Shown: positions 9,585 to 17,171 of the stretch, in pieces
How positions within the stretch are numbered: position 1 is the stretch's first letter
Layout of the letters: every line of letters begins with the position of its first letter
Assembly: GCA_964372025.1 (NCBI GenBank)
Contig: CAYJPF010000031.1
Coordinates: 1-25,753 of the forward strand
Source of the DNA: CAYJBP01 sp964372025
GTDB taxonomy: Bacteria > Bacillota > Dehalobacteriia > UBA4068
DNA length: 25,753 nt
Direction of reading: 5' to 3'
Notes under the pieces: model-generated
Told to the model about the DNA's origin: nothing
Seen by the model: only the letters and a program-made list of their open reading frames with translations
The model's database searches: none
Translations under genes and position numbers: made by a program

Positions 9585-10289
9585 ATGAAATCATTAGCAA
9601 TAATTTTAGCTCGCGGTGGTAGTAAAAGAATCCCTATGAAAAACATTAAAGATTTTTGCGGCAAGCCTATTATTGCCTATTCAATCGAAGCTGCTTTAAA
9701 TTGTAATGCTTTTGATGAAGTAATGGTTTCTACCGATAATCGGGAAATTGCTCAAATTGCCAGCAATTATGGTGCTAAAATCCCTTTTATGCGTAGCCCT
9801 AAAGCCGCAGATGATTATGCCACTACCGCTATGGCTATTATAGATGTGTTAAATATGTATAAGGCAAGCGGCAAGCAATTTAATTATGCTTGCTGCATAT
9901 ATCCAACTGCGCCTTTAATTAAGCCACATAACTTAGCAGCGGCTCTTCAAAAATTGATTAATAATAATTACAATTCGGTAATTCCAATTGTACGATTTTC
10001 TTTCCCTACCCAAAGGGCATTTGTTTTGCAAAATAATCAAATTCAGTATAAATACCCTCAGTACGAAGCTTCTCGCTCTCAGGACTTAGAACCACATTAT
10101 CACGATTGTGGCCAATTTTATGCTTTTGATGTGGATTGGTTTATGGAAACTAAAAGCTTAGTTGGCACCAATAGCTCATTTATAGAATTGCCGCCTTTAG
10201 AGGTTCAGGATATAGATACTATTGATGATTGGCAAATTGCTGAATTAAAATATCAGCTAAGGCAAAGGAAGTTGCATAACCATGAATAA
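9585..10289 (+). CDS. pseF: CMP-pseudaminic acid cytidylyltransferase, PseF
   Basis: Last step of the pathway: CTP plus pseudaminic acid gives CMP-pseudaminic acid. The 234-residue protein opens IILARGGSKRIPMKNIK, the nucleotide-binding signature of acylneuraminate cytidylyltransferases, followed by KPIIAYSIEAA. Later residues include YPTAPLIKP and the DCGQFYAF segment typical of PseF. It could in principle serve a legionaminic or sialic acid, but the PseB/PseG/PseC/PseI neighbours favour pseudaminic acid. TGGAG lies 6 nt before ATG. The stop overlaps the start of pseG by 8 nt, a sign of translational coupling. Confidence 0.92.
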   Translation: MKSLAIILARGGSKRIPMKNIKDFCGKPIIAYSIEAALNCNAFDEVMVSTDNREIAQIASNYGAKIPFMRSPKAADDYATTAMAIIDVLNMYKASGKQFNYACCIYPTAPLIKPHNLAAALQKLINNNYNSVIPIVRFSFPTQRAFVLQNNQIQYKYPQYEASRSQDLEPHYHDCGQFYAFDVDWFMETKSLVGTNSSFIELPPLEVQDIDTIDDWQIAELKYQLRQRKLHNHE

Positions 10290-11292
10290 ACTCTACATCT
10301 TTACCGAAGGAGGCAGCAAATTCGGTTTAGGCCACTTAGCCCGTTGCTGCGCTTTATATGATGAATTTGAAGAGCATGGACTTGAAGTTTGCTTTATTGT
10401 TAATGGCGACCAAGCCGCTAAGGATTTTTTAAGCGACTATAAAGCTATCTTTGATAGCTGGTATGGACGTTTGGAGCATTATACTCAATTAAAGGGCTTT
10501 TATTGTATCGTCGATTCCTATCATGCCACTTTAAGCGATTATCAATATATTGCAACTCGTAGCAAAAAAGCACTTTATATCGACGACAATAATAGATTGA
10601 ACTACCCGCCCGGCTTGGTATTAAACTTTGCTATTTATGCAAATCAGCTAAATTATCCTTCTCACCCTGATATAAAATATTTATTAGGCATTGAATATGC
10701 TGTATTGAGAAAAGCTTTTAGGCAGGAGTTTACTAGGGAGATTAATGCAGTAATTAGCAATATCCTAATTATGATGGGTGGGGCAGATATTTGCAATCTA
10801 ACTCCGGCTGCAATCCATGCTGTATCACAGGCAATACCTAATGCTAAATTACATATTATTATTGGCAATGCATTCCATAATCATGAGCAAATTTTTACTA
10901 CAATCAACAATTTAGATATTGCTGATAGATGCCAATATTATCAAAATATTGACCAATTTGATTTATTTAATTTAATGAAAACTTGTGATTTGGCCATTTC
11001 GGCAGCCGGACAAACTACATTTGAATTGATAGCTTGTAAGTTGCCTTTTGTTGCAGTGCAGGTTGCAGATAATCAGAAGGGAAATATTAGCGGCTTACAA
11101 GAAAAAAATTTGATTTTAGGATATGCAAACTGTAAAGCAAGTGATTCATTTAGCCAAAAATCAGCTAACATCTATACACTGATAAGAAAGTTATCTTTTG
11201 TTGACAGAAAAAACTCCGCTAAATTAATGAAAAAATACAATTTAGCATATTCTATATCTAATGTGGCCAAAGAACTATTATTGATTAAGTAG
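10282..11292 (+). CDS. pseG: UDP-2,4-diacylamido-trideoxy-altropyranose hydrolase, PseG
   Basis: PseG releases UDP from the UDP-linked 2,4-di-N-acyl-6-deoxy-altrose to give the free hexose used by PseI. The 336-residue protein carries GLGHLARC at 15-22, with H18 in the place of the catalytic histidine of the family, and the GT28/MurG-like C-terminal motif SAAGQTTFELIAC near 233-245. Its start lies within the end of pseF. Because the third pathway gene here is a formyltransferase and not PseH, the natural substrate may bear a formamido group at C4. Confidence 0.92.
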   Translation: MNKLYIFTEGGSKFGLGHLARCCALYDEFEEHGLEVCFIVNGDQAAKDFLSDYKAIFDSWYGRLEHYTQLKGFYCIVDSYHATLSDYQYIATRSKKALYIDDNNRLNYPPGLVLNFAIYANQLNYPSHPDIKYLLGIEYAVLRKAFRQEFTREINAVISNILIMMGGADICNLTPAAIHAVSQAIPNAKLHIIIGNAFHNHEQIFTTINNLDIADRCQYYQNIDQFDLFNLMKTCDLAISAAGQTTFELIACKLPFVAVQVADNQKGNISGLQEKNLILGYANCKASDSFSQKSANIYTLIRKLSFVDRKNSAKLMKKYNLAYSISNVAKELLLIK

Positions 11293-11302
11293 GTTTTGGA
11301 TT

Positions 11303-11890
11303 ATGCGAATATTATTATTACATGGTGCAATGCCATTAAAAATAATCGAATACTTAAATACTATACAGGAACAAATAATAAGTTATGATGATAGAATTAC
11401 TATAGAGCAGGTGAAAGATATAAATCCTGACTATATTATTAGTTATGGGTATCGGCATATCATTAAAAGCGATATGGTCAAATATTATCGCAGAAAGATA
11501 ATAAACTTACATATATCGCTTTTACCTTGGAATAAAGGGGCAAATCCTAATTTTTGGAGCTTTTGGGAAAACACACCTAAAGGCGTAACAATTCATTATA
11601 TTGACGAGGGATTGGATACCGGTGATATAATTTTACAAAAAGAGATCTTTTTTGATGAGCACGAAACATTAAAAACATCCTATGATAAATTACAAACAGA
11701 GATTGAACAGTTGTTCATCAAACACTGGGATGATATAAAAAACCAACAAATAACTGCTATTCCTCAACCATCACAAGGATCGTTTCATTATAATTCAGAC
11801 TTTTTAGCATTGGCAAATAAATTGGATCTTAACTGGGATATAACTATTAGGGATTTACTAAATCTAAAAGCAACCTTCACTGAGGACTAA
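11303..11890 (+). CDS. Sugar N-formyltransferase, likely in the PseH step
   Basis: This 195-residue protein belongs to the N10-formyl-THF-dependent formyltransferase superfamily (as in PurN and Fmt). The motif IINLHISLLPWNKGANP supplies N68 and H70, and DEGLDTGDI supplies D105, so the Asn-His-Asp catalytic triad is complete. It lies between pseG and pseI, where clusters often carry the PseH acetyltransferase, and no GNAT-type PseH is found in the window. I infer that it formylates the 4-amino group of the UDP-altrosamine intermediate. That amine becomes N7 of pseudaminic acid, so the product would be a 7-formamido form. N-formylated pseudaminic acids are known, for example in the Pseudomonas aeruginosa 1244 pilin glycan. 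The superfamily is clear; the substrate is inferred from context. Confidence 0.82.
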   Translation: MRILLLHGAMPLKIIEYLNTIQEQIISYDDRITIEQVKDINPDYIISYGYRHIIKSDMVKYYRRKIINLHISLLPWNKGANPNFWSFWENTPKGVTIHYIDEGLDTGDIILQKEIFFDEHETLKTSYDKLQTEIEQLFIKHWDDIKNQQITAIPQPSQGSFHYNSDFLALANKLDLNWDITIRDLLNLKATFTED

Positions 11891-11893
11891 ACC

Positions 11894-12904
11894 ATGCCCA
11901 CTAAAATAATAGCTGAACTATCAGCCAACCATAATCAAGATATAAAAATTGCTAAACAAAGCATCAAAGCAGCTAAAGATTACGGCGCCGATGCTATCAA
12001 GCTCCAAACCTATACCCCGGACACTTTAACTATCGACTGTAATAAGGAATATTTCCGACTTAATCAAGGCACAATTTGGGATGGCATTACTTTATACGAA
12101 TTATACCAACAGGCATACACCCCCTGGGAATGGCATGAAGATTTATTTGCCTATGCTAAAGAAGTCGGTATAGAGATTTTTTCCACGCCCTTCGATAAAA
12201 CAGCCGTCGATTTGCTGGAAAGCCTCGATAATCCGATCTATAAAATTGCTTCTTTTGAAATTACCGATATACCGCTGCTTAAATATGTGGCGGCTCGGCA
12301 AAAGCCGCTGATTATTTCTACAGGCATTGCCACTTTTAAGGAAATCGAAGATGCTGTTTCTGCCTGTAAAAGTGTTGGCAATAATGATATCACTCTTTTG
12401 CAATGCACCTCGGCTTACCCTGCTCAAGCAGAAGATGCCTGTTTAGCCAATATTTTAGCCCTCAAAGAACACTTTGTAGTTAAGGTTGGCTTATCCGATC
12501 ACACTATGGGCAATGAGGTAGCCTGCCTGGCGGTGGCTATGGGCGCGGAAATTATTGAAAAGCATTTTATCATAGACCGAAGTATCGGTGGCCCGGATGC
12601 ATCGTTTTCGGCCGATATTGAAGATTTTACTGCTCTAGTCAAGGCTATCCGTCGCACAGAGGCAATTATCGGGCGGCCTAATTTTGAATTAACCGCTGCT
12701 AAAAGCAATAGTCGAGTATTTGCTCGCTCTTTATTTGTGGTTGAAGATATCAAGGCTGGGCAAAAATTCACAAGCGATAATATTCGCTCGATAAGACCGG
12801 GCAATGGCTTGCTACCCAAACATTATGAAGATATTTTAGGCAAAGAAGCGGTTTTTGATCTTGAGAGAGGTTTGCCCTTAACTTGGGATATGATTAAAGA
12901 CTAA
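11894..12904 (+). CDS. pseI: Pseudaminic acid synthase, PseI
   Basis: Condenses the 6-deoxy-altrose product of PseG with phosphoenolpyruvate to make pseudaminic acid. The 336-residue protein has the NeuB-type TIM barrel (IAELSANHNQD at 5-15, IKLQTYTPDT, STPFDKTAVD, KVGLSDHT, EKHFIIDR, GGPDASFS) and a C-terminal SAF/antifreeze-like domain from about residue 275 (ARSLFVVEDIKAGQ, then IRPGNGL). GAGGA lies a few nt before ATG and only 3 nt separate it from the formyltransferase. The GGPDASFS form and the neighbours favour PseI over NeuB or LegI. Confidence 0.94.
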   Translation: MPTKIIAELSANHNQDIKIAKQSIKAAKDYGADAIKLQTYTPDTLTIDCNKEYFRLNQGTIWDGITLYELYQQAYTPWEWHEDLFAYAKEVGIEIFSTPFDKTAVDLLESLDNPIYKIASFEITDIPLLKYVAARQKPLIISTGIATFKEIEDAVSACKSVGNNDITLLQCTSAYPAQAEDACLANILALKEHFVVKVGLSDHTMGNEVACLAVAMGAEIIEKHFIIDRSIGGPDASFSADIEDFTALVKAIRRTEAIIGRPNFELTAAKSNSRVFARSLFVVEDIKAGQKFTSDNIRSIRPGNGLLPKHYEDILGKEAVFDLERGLPLTWDMIKD

Positions 12905-12935
12905 TTTTCTGCCGGAAAGTTACGATAATATTATC

Positions 12936-14213
12936 ATGAAATATATTCCGTATGGTAGACAATTTATTGATGATGATGATATCGCAGCTGTTGTTGATGT
13001 TCTAAAATCGGACTGGCTTACGCAAGGGCCTAAAATTAAGATTTTTGAAGATATGGCAGCTCAATATCATAACTGTAAATATGCGGTGGCCTTTGCAAAT
13101 GGCACCGCCGCTTTACATGGGGCTTATTATGTAAGCACAAAATTTCCTTTTGGCAAACAAGAGCGCATACTGGCCGATTGGCATACCTATATGCAAAGCC
13201 CGAACCTTGATTATGCCGAATACCAAAAGATTAAAGAACGCTATTTTGAATTTATTACCACACCTCTAAGTTTTGTAGCAACCGCTAATGCAGGATTGTA
13301 CTGTGGTGGGAAACCTGTTTTTGTTGATATTGATATCAATACTTATAATATCGATATTACTAAAATTGAAGAAGCGATAACCGACTATACCCGAGTAATT
13401 ACCCCGGTTTCTTATGCCGGATACCCTGTAGATATTCAGGCTATTCGCAATTTGCCCTCGGTAAAAAAGAATAATATTTGCATTATCCATGATGCCTGCC
13501 ATGCCTTGGGGGCTCGCCTTAATGGCCATGGCATAGCAGATTTTGCGGATATGACCGTGCTATCTTTTCATCCGGTAAAGCATATTTGTGCCGGTGAGGG
13601 GGGCATGGTTCTTACTAATAATCAAGAATATTATCATAAATTGTTAAGGTTTAGAAGCCATGGCATAACCAAAAATGCGGCGGAATTTATTAATATTAGT
13701 GATGGTGACTGGTATTATGAAATGCAGGAATTGGGCTATAATTATCGGCTGACTGATATGCAGGCGGCTTTGGGGGCTTCGCAGTTTAGCAAGGTGGATA
13801 AGTTTATTTATCGTCGGAATCAGGTGGCGGAATTTTATGAGCAAGCTTTAGCTGGTATTGACTGGTTAAAGCTGCCGCCGAGATTAAATAAGGGCTGGTT
13901 AACCTATAGCCAATATAATGATTTGCAGCTTCAACCCCAAAATTTGCATAGTTATCATTTGTTTCCGATATTTGTGGAAGAAAGCAAGGGTAGGCAGAAA
14001 TTATTTAATCATCTGCGGCAGAATAATATTGGGATACAAGTGCATTATGTACCTGTTAATCAACAGCCGACTTACAGTCACAATACTAATCCTTTGCCGG
14101 CAACTCAAGATTTATATCAGGGACTGATTAGTTTGCCGATATTTTATGGATTACAAGATGCTGATTTAGAGAATACTATAACCCAGCTATTAAATTTTAA
14201 TAATTTTAACTAA
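12936..14213 (+). CDS. pseC: UDP-4-amino-4,6-dideoxy-N-acetyl-altrosamine transaminase, PseC, with insertion
   Basis: PLP-dependent DegT/DnrJ/EryC1 aminotransferase giving the 4-amino sugar from the PseB product, with glutamate as usual amine donor. Key residues: HDACHALGA with D186, and SFHPVKHICAGEGG with the PLP lysine K215. At 425 residues it is about 40 longer than usual PseC. The surplus lies between HGAYYV (61-66) and EFITTPLSFVATANA (105-119), where other members have a short loop. The inserted stretch is rich in aromatic and charged residues and in frame, so the gene looks functional. The likely ribosome site GGAAAG is 16 nt from ATG, and a perfect 12-nt palindrome (GATAATATTATC) lies between. 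Confidence 0.9.
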   Translation: MKYIPYGRQFIDDDDIAAVVDVLKSDWLTQGPKIKIFEDMAAQYHNCKYAVAFANGTAALHGAYYVSTKFPFGKQERILADWHTYMQSPNLDYAEYQKIKERYFEFITTPLSFVATANAGLYCGGKPVFVDIDINTYNIDITKIEEAITDYTRVITPVSYAGYPVDIQAIRNLPSVKKNNICIIHDACHALGARLNGHGIADFADMTVLSFHPVKHICAGEGGMVLTNNQEYYHKLLRFRSHGITKNAAEFINISDGDWYYEMQELGYNYRLTDMQAALGASQFSKVDKFIYRRNQVAEFYEQALAGIDWLKLPPRLNKGWLTYSQYNDLQLQPQNLHSYHLFPIFVEESKGRQKLFNHLRQNNIGIQVHYVPVNQQPTYSHNTNPLPATQDLYQGLISLPIFYGLQDADLENTITQLLNFNNFN

Positions 14214-14221
14214 AGGATAGC

Positions 14222-14440
14222 ATGATGAATCATAAAAAAACAATAGACATGTATTCATTGGCAAGCGAGCTATTTCCCCTCTGCCGTAGTATTACCGGGA
14301 AGGGAAACCGGCAAACTTTACAGCGCTTACAAAAAGATTTGCCTCAGCTTACTATTAAAAGTTTAGTGCCCGAATATAAATTTTATATTCGGCATTATGC
14401 TAATATGACAGTGGATACTATTCTTTATGCGGTTTTATAG
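14222..14440 (+). pseudogene. Truncated N-terminus of an aminopeptidase-like (COG4310/DUF4910-like) protein
   Basis: The first 50 residues of this 72-residue frame (ELFPLCRSITGKGNRQTL) match the start of the roughly 400-residue aminopeptidase-like family often found in surface-glycan clusters. After LVPEY the similarity stops and the frame ends after about 20 unrelated residues; the rest of the family is absent. The break coincides with a perfect inverted repeat (11-nt arms, 14370-14392) and is followed by a marked rise in A+T content. I read it as a gene remnant cut by insertion or deletion when the downstream block arrived. The family match is from memory of its conserved N-terminus. Confidence 0.6.
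14370..14392. repeat. Perfect inverted repeat at the break in the truncated gene
   Basis: The arms are CCGAATATAAA (14370-14380) and TTTATATTCGG (14382-14392) with one base between them. It lies where the aminopeptidase-like homology ends, so it may mark a recombination point; no T-run follows, so it is not a normal terminator. Confidence 0.6.
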
Positions 14441-14469
14441 TTGCTATTTAATTAAATAATATATATAAC
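14441..14469 (+). promoter_or_regulatory. Candidate sigma-70 promoter for the phosphoramidate block
   Basis: TTGCTA (14441-14446), a 17-nt spacer and TATAAC (14464-14469) lie directly after the truncated gene. Transcription would start near 14476, about 50 nt before the sulfatase-like gene. By eye only; the region is A+T-rich, so chance matches are common. Confidence 0.45.
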
Positions 14470-14524
14470 TATTTAAAGTGTCAATGATTTTATAAGTTTA
14501 TCATTTGAAACATAGCAGAAAGGC

Positions 14525-16306
14525 ATGGTAGTTGCAATGGTCTACAAGAATATTTTCCAAGAAAGATTTGAAAATTTAGTTATTCAAAATTGCATTGATA
14601 TTGAGTTAAAAGGATTTGAATATGCCAGTCGAAAAATAATTTCAGCAATAGACAATTTTAATCAATTAGGAGGTTGGGCTCTTTGGGGTGCAGGAGAACA
14701 TACAAAAATATTGCTTGATAGGATTAATTTTAATAAGAGTAGATTAAAATTCATTGTAGACAATAAGCCTGACTTATGGGGTGAAAAAATCAAAAATATT
14801 CCAATTGTTTCACCAGATGAAGTTAAAAATATTAAATCTATATTAATTTCAACTATAAAGCAAATTCCTCAAATCAAACAACAAATATTGAGCATAGATA
14901 ACAGTATTTCTATTGTTGATATCTATGAAAATGAACATATGTATTCGAGTATATATAATCATATGGCTTTTCCTTTTTGGCTATGGAACAAATATTATCA
15001 CATTCACTACTTGAGATATCAATATTATAATAGCGTTGATTTGGAAAACAAGAAATCATTGTTAGATTTAATAATTTCTGCTTTTCTGGAAATTAAGGAT
15101 ATTAAAAATGCTAGATTTTATATGGAAAGTTATTCCTATGAGTTTGGAGACAAATACTTGAATGTAATTGCAGAATTAGATAGTTTATTAACTGATATCA
15201 AACTAGCATTAAGTAATAGAAATGAAAAAGATTTATGTTTTTTTCTATATGACAATTTGGGGGAAGATTATGCTGCTAATGTGGAACTTATGCCCTATAT
15301 TAGCTCAATAAAAGAAAATAGTGCTTATTTTTCAAAGGCATATTCTCCTTCAGTTTTTACTAGTGAATCTTTACAAAGTATTTTTGAGGGAAAGTATCGC
15401 ACTAGATATACTAAAGATGGGATAGGTGACGGTGTTAAAAGTAGCCCTTTAATAGATTACCTTAAAAAAAATGAATATATAACAAAAAGTTATTACCATG
15501 TAAATAAACCCTTTTTTAACAATACCTATGCTTGCAAGGATTTCTTTACGCAATATCAGAAAAGTGAAGTGGCCAGTGAAATGATGTGGGATGCTGTTGT
15601 AGATTTAGCTGTTGATAATAGAAAACAAGCAAGTTTTTTTCACTTTCTTTATGAAACGCATGCTCCATTTATGGGGGGCATGCATGCTACAGACTCTATG
15701 GAGTTTTTTTATGTTGCAGGCGATAAAGATGCATCCTATCAGCAAAAATTGTTTTTAGATAGATATAAGGAATGCTTTAACTACATCGATTCACAAACAA
15801 AGTTTTTCTTTAATTTACTTGGAGAAAATGTTATTAAAATAATCTTTGCTGATCACTCCAGATATTTAGAAGACTTTTTATCCGAAGATAAAAATCCGCT
15901 AAGTTTATTTTGGCATTCATATGCCTACCATATTCCATTAATCATTAATGGTAAAAATATTACAAAACTGATAAATGACAGCCCTTTTTCAATTATTTAT
16001 CTAACTGAAATTGTAAAAGAGATTTGCGAAACCGGAAATATTGGAAACTTACAAAAAGAAATAGCGGAGGTATCCTTTGAAGGATATTATAATGAAACAG
16101 CAAGAGCAGTAGCGATAAAGGCTGGATTAGAAGATATTGTTGATGGTTTTACCGTAGTAATTAATAAAAAATATAAGATTGTGAAAGATTCCAAGAATAA
16201 TTTAAAGTATTACTCCATGGAATCTAAAGAGATTGAAGCGCAAGAGATCACTGACTTATGTATAAAAGATATAATTGGTGATGAATTATATCTTTTTATT
16301 AAATAA
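14525..16306 (+). CDS. Alkaline-phosphatase/sulfatase-superfamily protein, candidate phosphoramidate transferase
   Basis: This 593-residue protein has a Rossmann-like first domain (GGWALWGAGEHTKILL, about 49-64; FIVDNKP) like the tails of the RgpF-like proteins. A metal-dependent sulfatase/phosphoethanolamine-transferase-type domain follows from about 235: D243 (FLYDNLGED), T279 in SVFTSESLQSIFEGK as the likely nucleophile, H379 in ETHAPF, D443-H444 in FADHSRYL, and YHIPLII near 468. All expected metal-ligand positions look filled. No signal peptide or membrane segment is seen, so it should act in the cytoplasm. Members of this superfamily move phospho-groups onto sugars. Being first in the block that makes 3'-phospho-CDP-amidate, it is a good candidate for the enzyme attaching the phosphoramidate to the glycan. 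The start is ambiguous: AGAAAGG is 1 nt from ATG 14525 and 13 nt from ATG 14537. Confidence 0.65.
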   Translation: MVVAMVYKNIFQERFENLVIQNCIDIELKGFEYASRKIISAIDNFNQLGGWALWGAGEHTKILLDRINFNKSRLKFIVDNKPDLWGEKIKNIPIVSPDEVKNIKSILISTIKQIPQIKQQILSIDNSISIVDIYENEHMYSSIYNHMAFPFWLWNKYYHIHYLRYQYYNSVDLENKKSLLDLIISAFLEIKDIKNARFYMESYSYEFGDKYLNVIAELDSLLTDIKLALSNRNEKDLCFFLYDNLGEDYAANVELMPYISSIKENSAYFSKAYSPSVFTSESLQSIFEGKYRTRYTKDGIGDGVKSSPLIDYLKKNEYITKSYYHVNKPFFNNTYACKDFFTQYQKSEVASEMMWDAVVDLAVDNRKQASFFHFLYETHAPFMGGMHATDSMEFFYVAGDKDASYQQKLFLDRYKECFNYIDSQTKFFFNLLGENVIKIIFADHSRYLEDFLSEDKNPLSLFWHSYAYHIPLIINGKNITKLINDSPFSIIYLTEIVKEICETGNIGNLQKEIAEVSFEGYYNETARAVAIKAGLEDIVDGFTVVINKKYKIVKDSKNNLKYYSMESKEIEAQEITDLCIKDIIGDELYLFIK

Positions 16307-16381
16307 TATAAATTTCCGTTCAAAATTATTTAGAACATTGGCTAATATATATATGCACAATATTTGTTTTCATAAAAAATT

Positions 16382-16392
16382 AAGAAAAGAGG
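16382..16392 (+). promoter_or_regulatory. Ribosome binding site that fixes TTG 16401
   Basis: AAGAAAAGAGG is followed by 8 nt and then TTG. The open frame reaches back to an ATG at 16275 inside the previous gene, but the 42 extra residues have no homology, and the family's conserved N-terminus starts exactly at this TTG. Confidence 0.75.
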
Positions 16393-16400
16393 CAATTATT

Positions 16401-17156
16401 TTGAGATTTATAATTTTAGCGGCAGGAGAAGGTAGTCGTTTAAGAGATTTTACTAAAACTATGCCTAAGTGCATGGTGCCATTTAAAGGAAAACCAATTA
16501 TTGACTATATAATTAGCGTTGCTCAGAGCTGCAATATAAAAGAAATGGACATTGTGCTGGGATATAAAGGAGATGTTTTAATACAGCACTTAAAAAAATA
16601 CAAAGACTTGAAATTTAATATATATAAAAACAACTATTTCTCAACCACAAATATGGTATATACTCTTTTTTGCCTTCAGAACATCATGAATGAAGATTGC
16701 ATAGTTAGCTATTCAGATATTATTTATACTAAAGAAGTTTTAGATCTAATGGTAAAAGCAAAGCATAGCACTGTAATTGTAGATAGGCAATGGCAGCAGC
16801 TTTGGGAAAAGCGCATGGAAAACCCACTTTCTGATGCTGAAACATTAAAATATGATAAAGATGGCTATATTATTGAATTGGGGAAAAAACCAAATACATA
16901 TGAAGATATTGATGGTCAGTATATTGGGCTATTTAAACTTATGAAAAAAGATATAGTAACAGCAAAAGAAATATACCATAAATTAGATAGAAACAATAAC
17001 TATGATGGTAAAAATTTTGACAATATGTATATGACTAGTTTTTTGCAAATATTAATAAATGCAAATATTCCTTTAAAAGCTGGATTTATCAATGGTGGTT
17101 GGCTAGAAATAGATACCATTGCCGATTTGGAAAATTTAAAGGATTATTCAATCTAA
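16401..17156 (+). CDS. CTP:phosphoglutamine cytidylyltransferase (Cj1416-like)
   Basis: This 251-residue nucleotidyltransferase has LAAGEGSRL at 6-14, PKCMVPFKGKPIIDY at 22-36 with K23, the metal-binding YSDIIY with D106, and GGWLEIDT with D238. The fold is shared with LicC-type phosphocholine cytidylyltransferases and sugar-1-phosphate nucleotidyltransferases. The assignment rests on context: the next genes match Cj1415, Cj1418 and Cj1417, whose products together with Cj1416 convert glutamine to an activated phosphoramidate in Campylobacter jejuni. The expected reaction is CTP plus N-phospho-glutamine giving CDP-glutamine and pyrophosphate. Taken alone it could be a LicC-like enzyme, but no choline kinase or LicD is present. 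Confidence 0.8.
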   Translation: MRFIILAAGEGSRLRDFTKTMPKCMVPFKGKPIIDYIISVAQSCNIKEMDIVLGYKGDVLIQHLKKYKDLKFNIYKNNYFSTTNMVYTLFCLQNIMNEDCIVSYSDIIYTKEVLDLMVKAKHSTVIVDRQWQQLWEKRMENPLSDAETLKYDKDGYIIELGKKPNTYEDIDGQYIGLFKLMKKDIVTAKEIYHKLDRNNNYDGKNFDNMYMTSFLQILINANIPLKAGFINGGWLEIDTIADLENLKDYSI

Positions 17157-17171
17157 AATGAGGTAATAGAT

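Noticed and set aside
16275..16400. N-terminal extension of the cytidylyltransferase from ATG 16275
   Set aside because: It overlaps the end of the previous gene, has no homology, and a strong ribosome binding site points to TTG 16401.
16401..17156. Phosphocholine cytidylyltransferase (LicC)
   Set aside because: The fold fits, but there is no choline kinase, transporter or LicD transferase in the window, and the neighbours match the Cj1415-1418 set.
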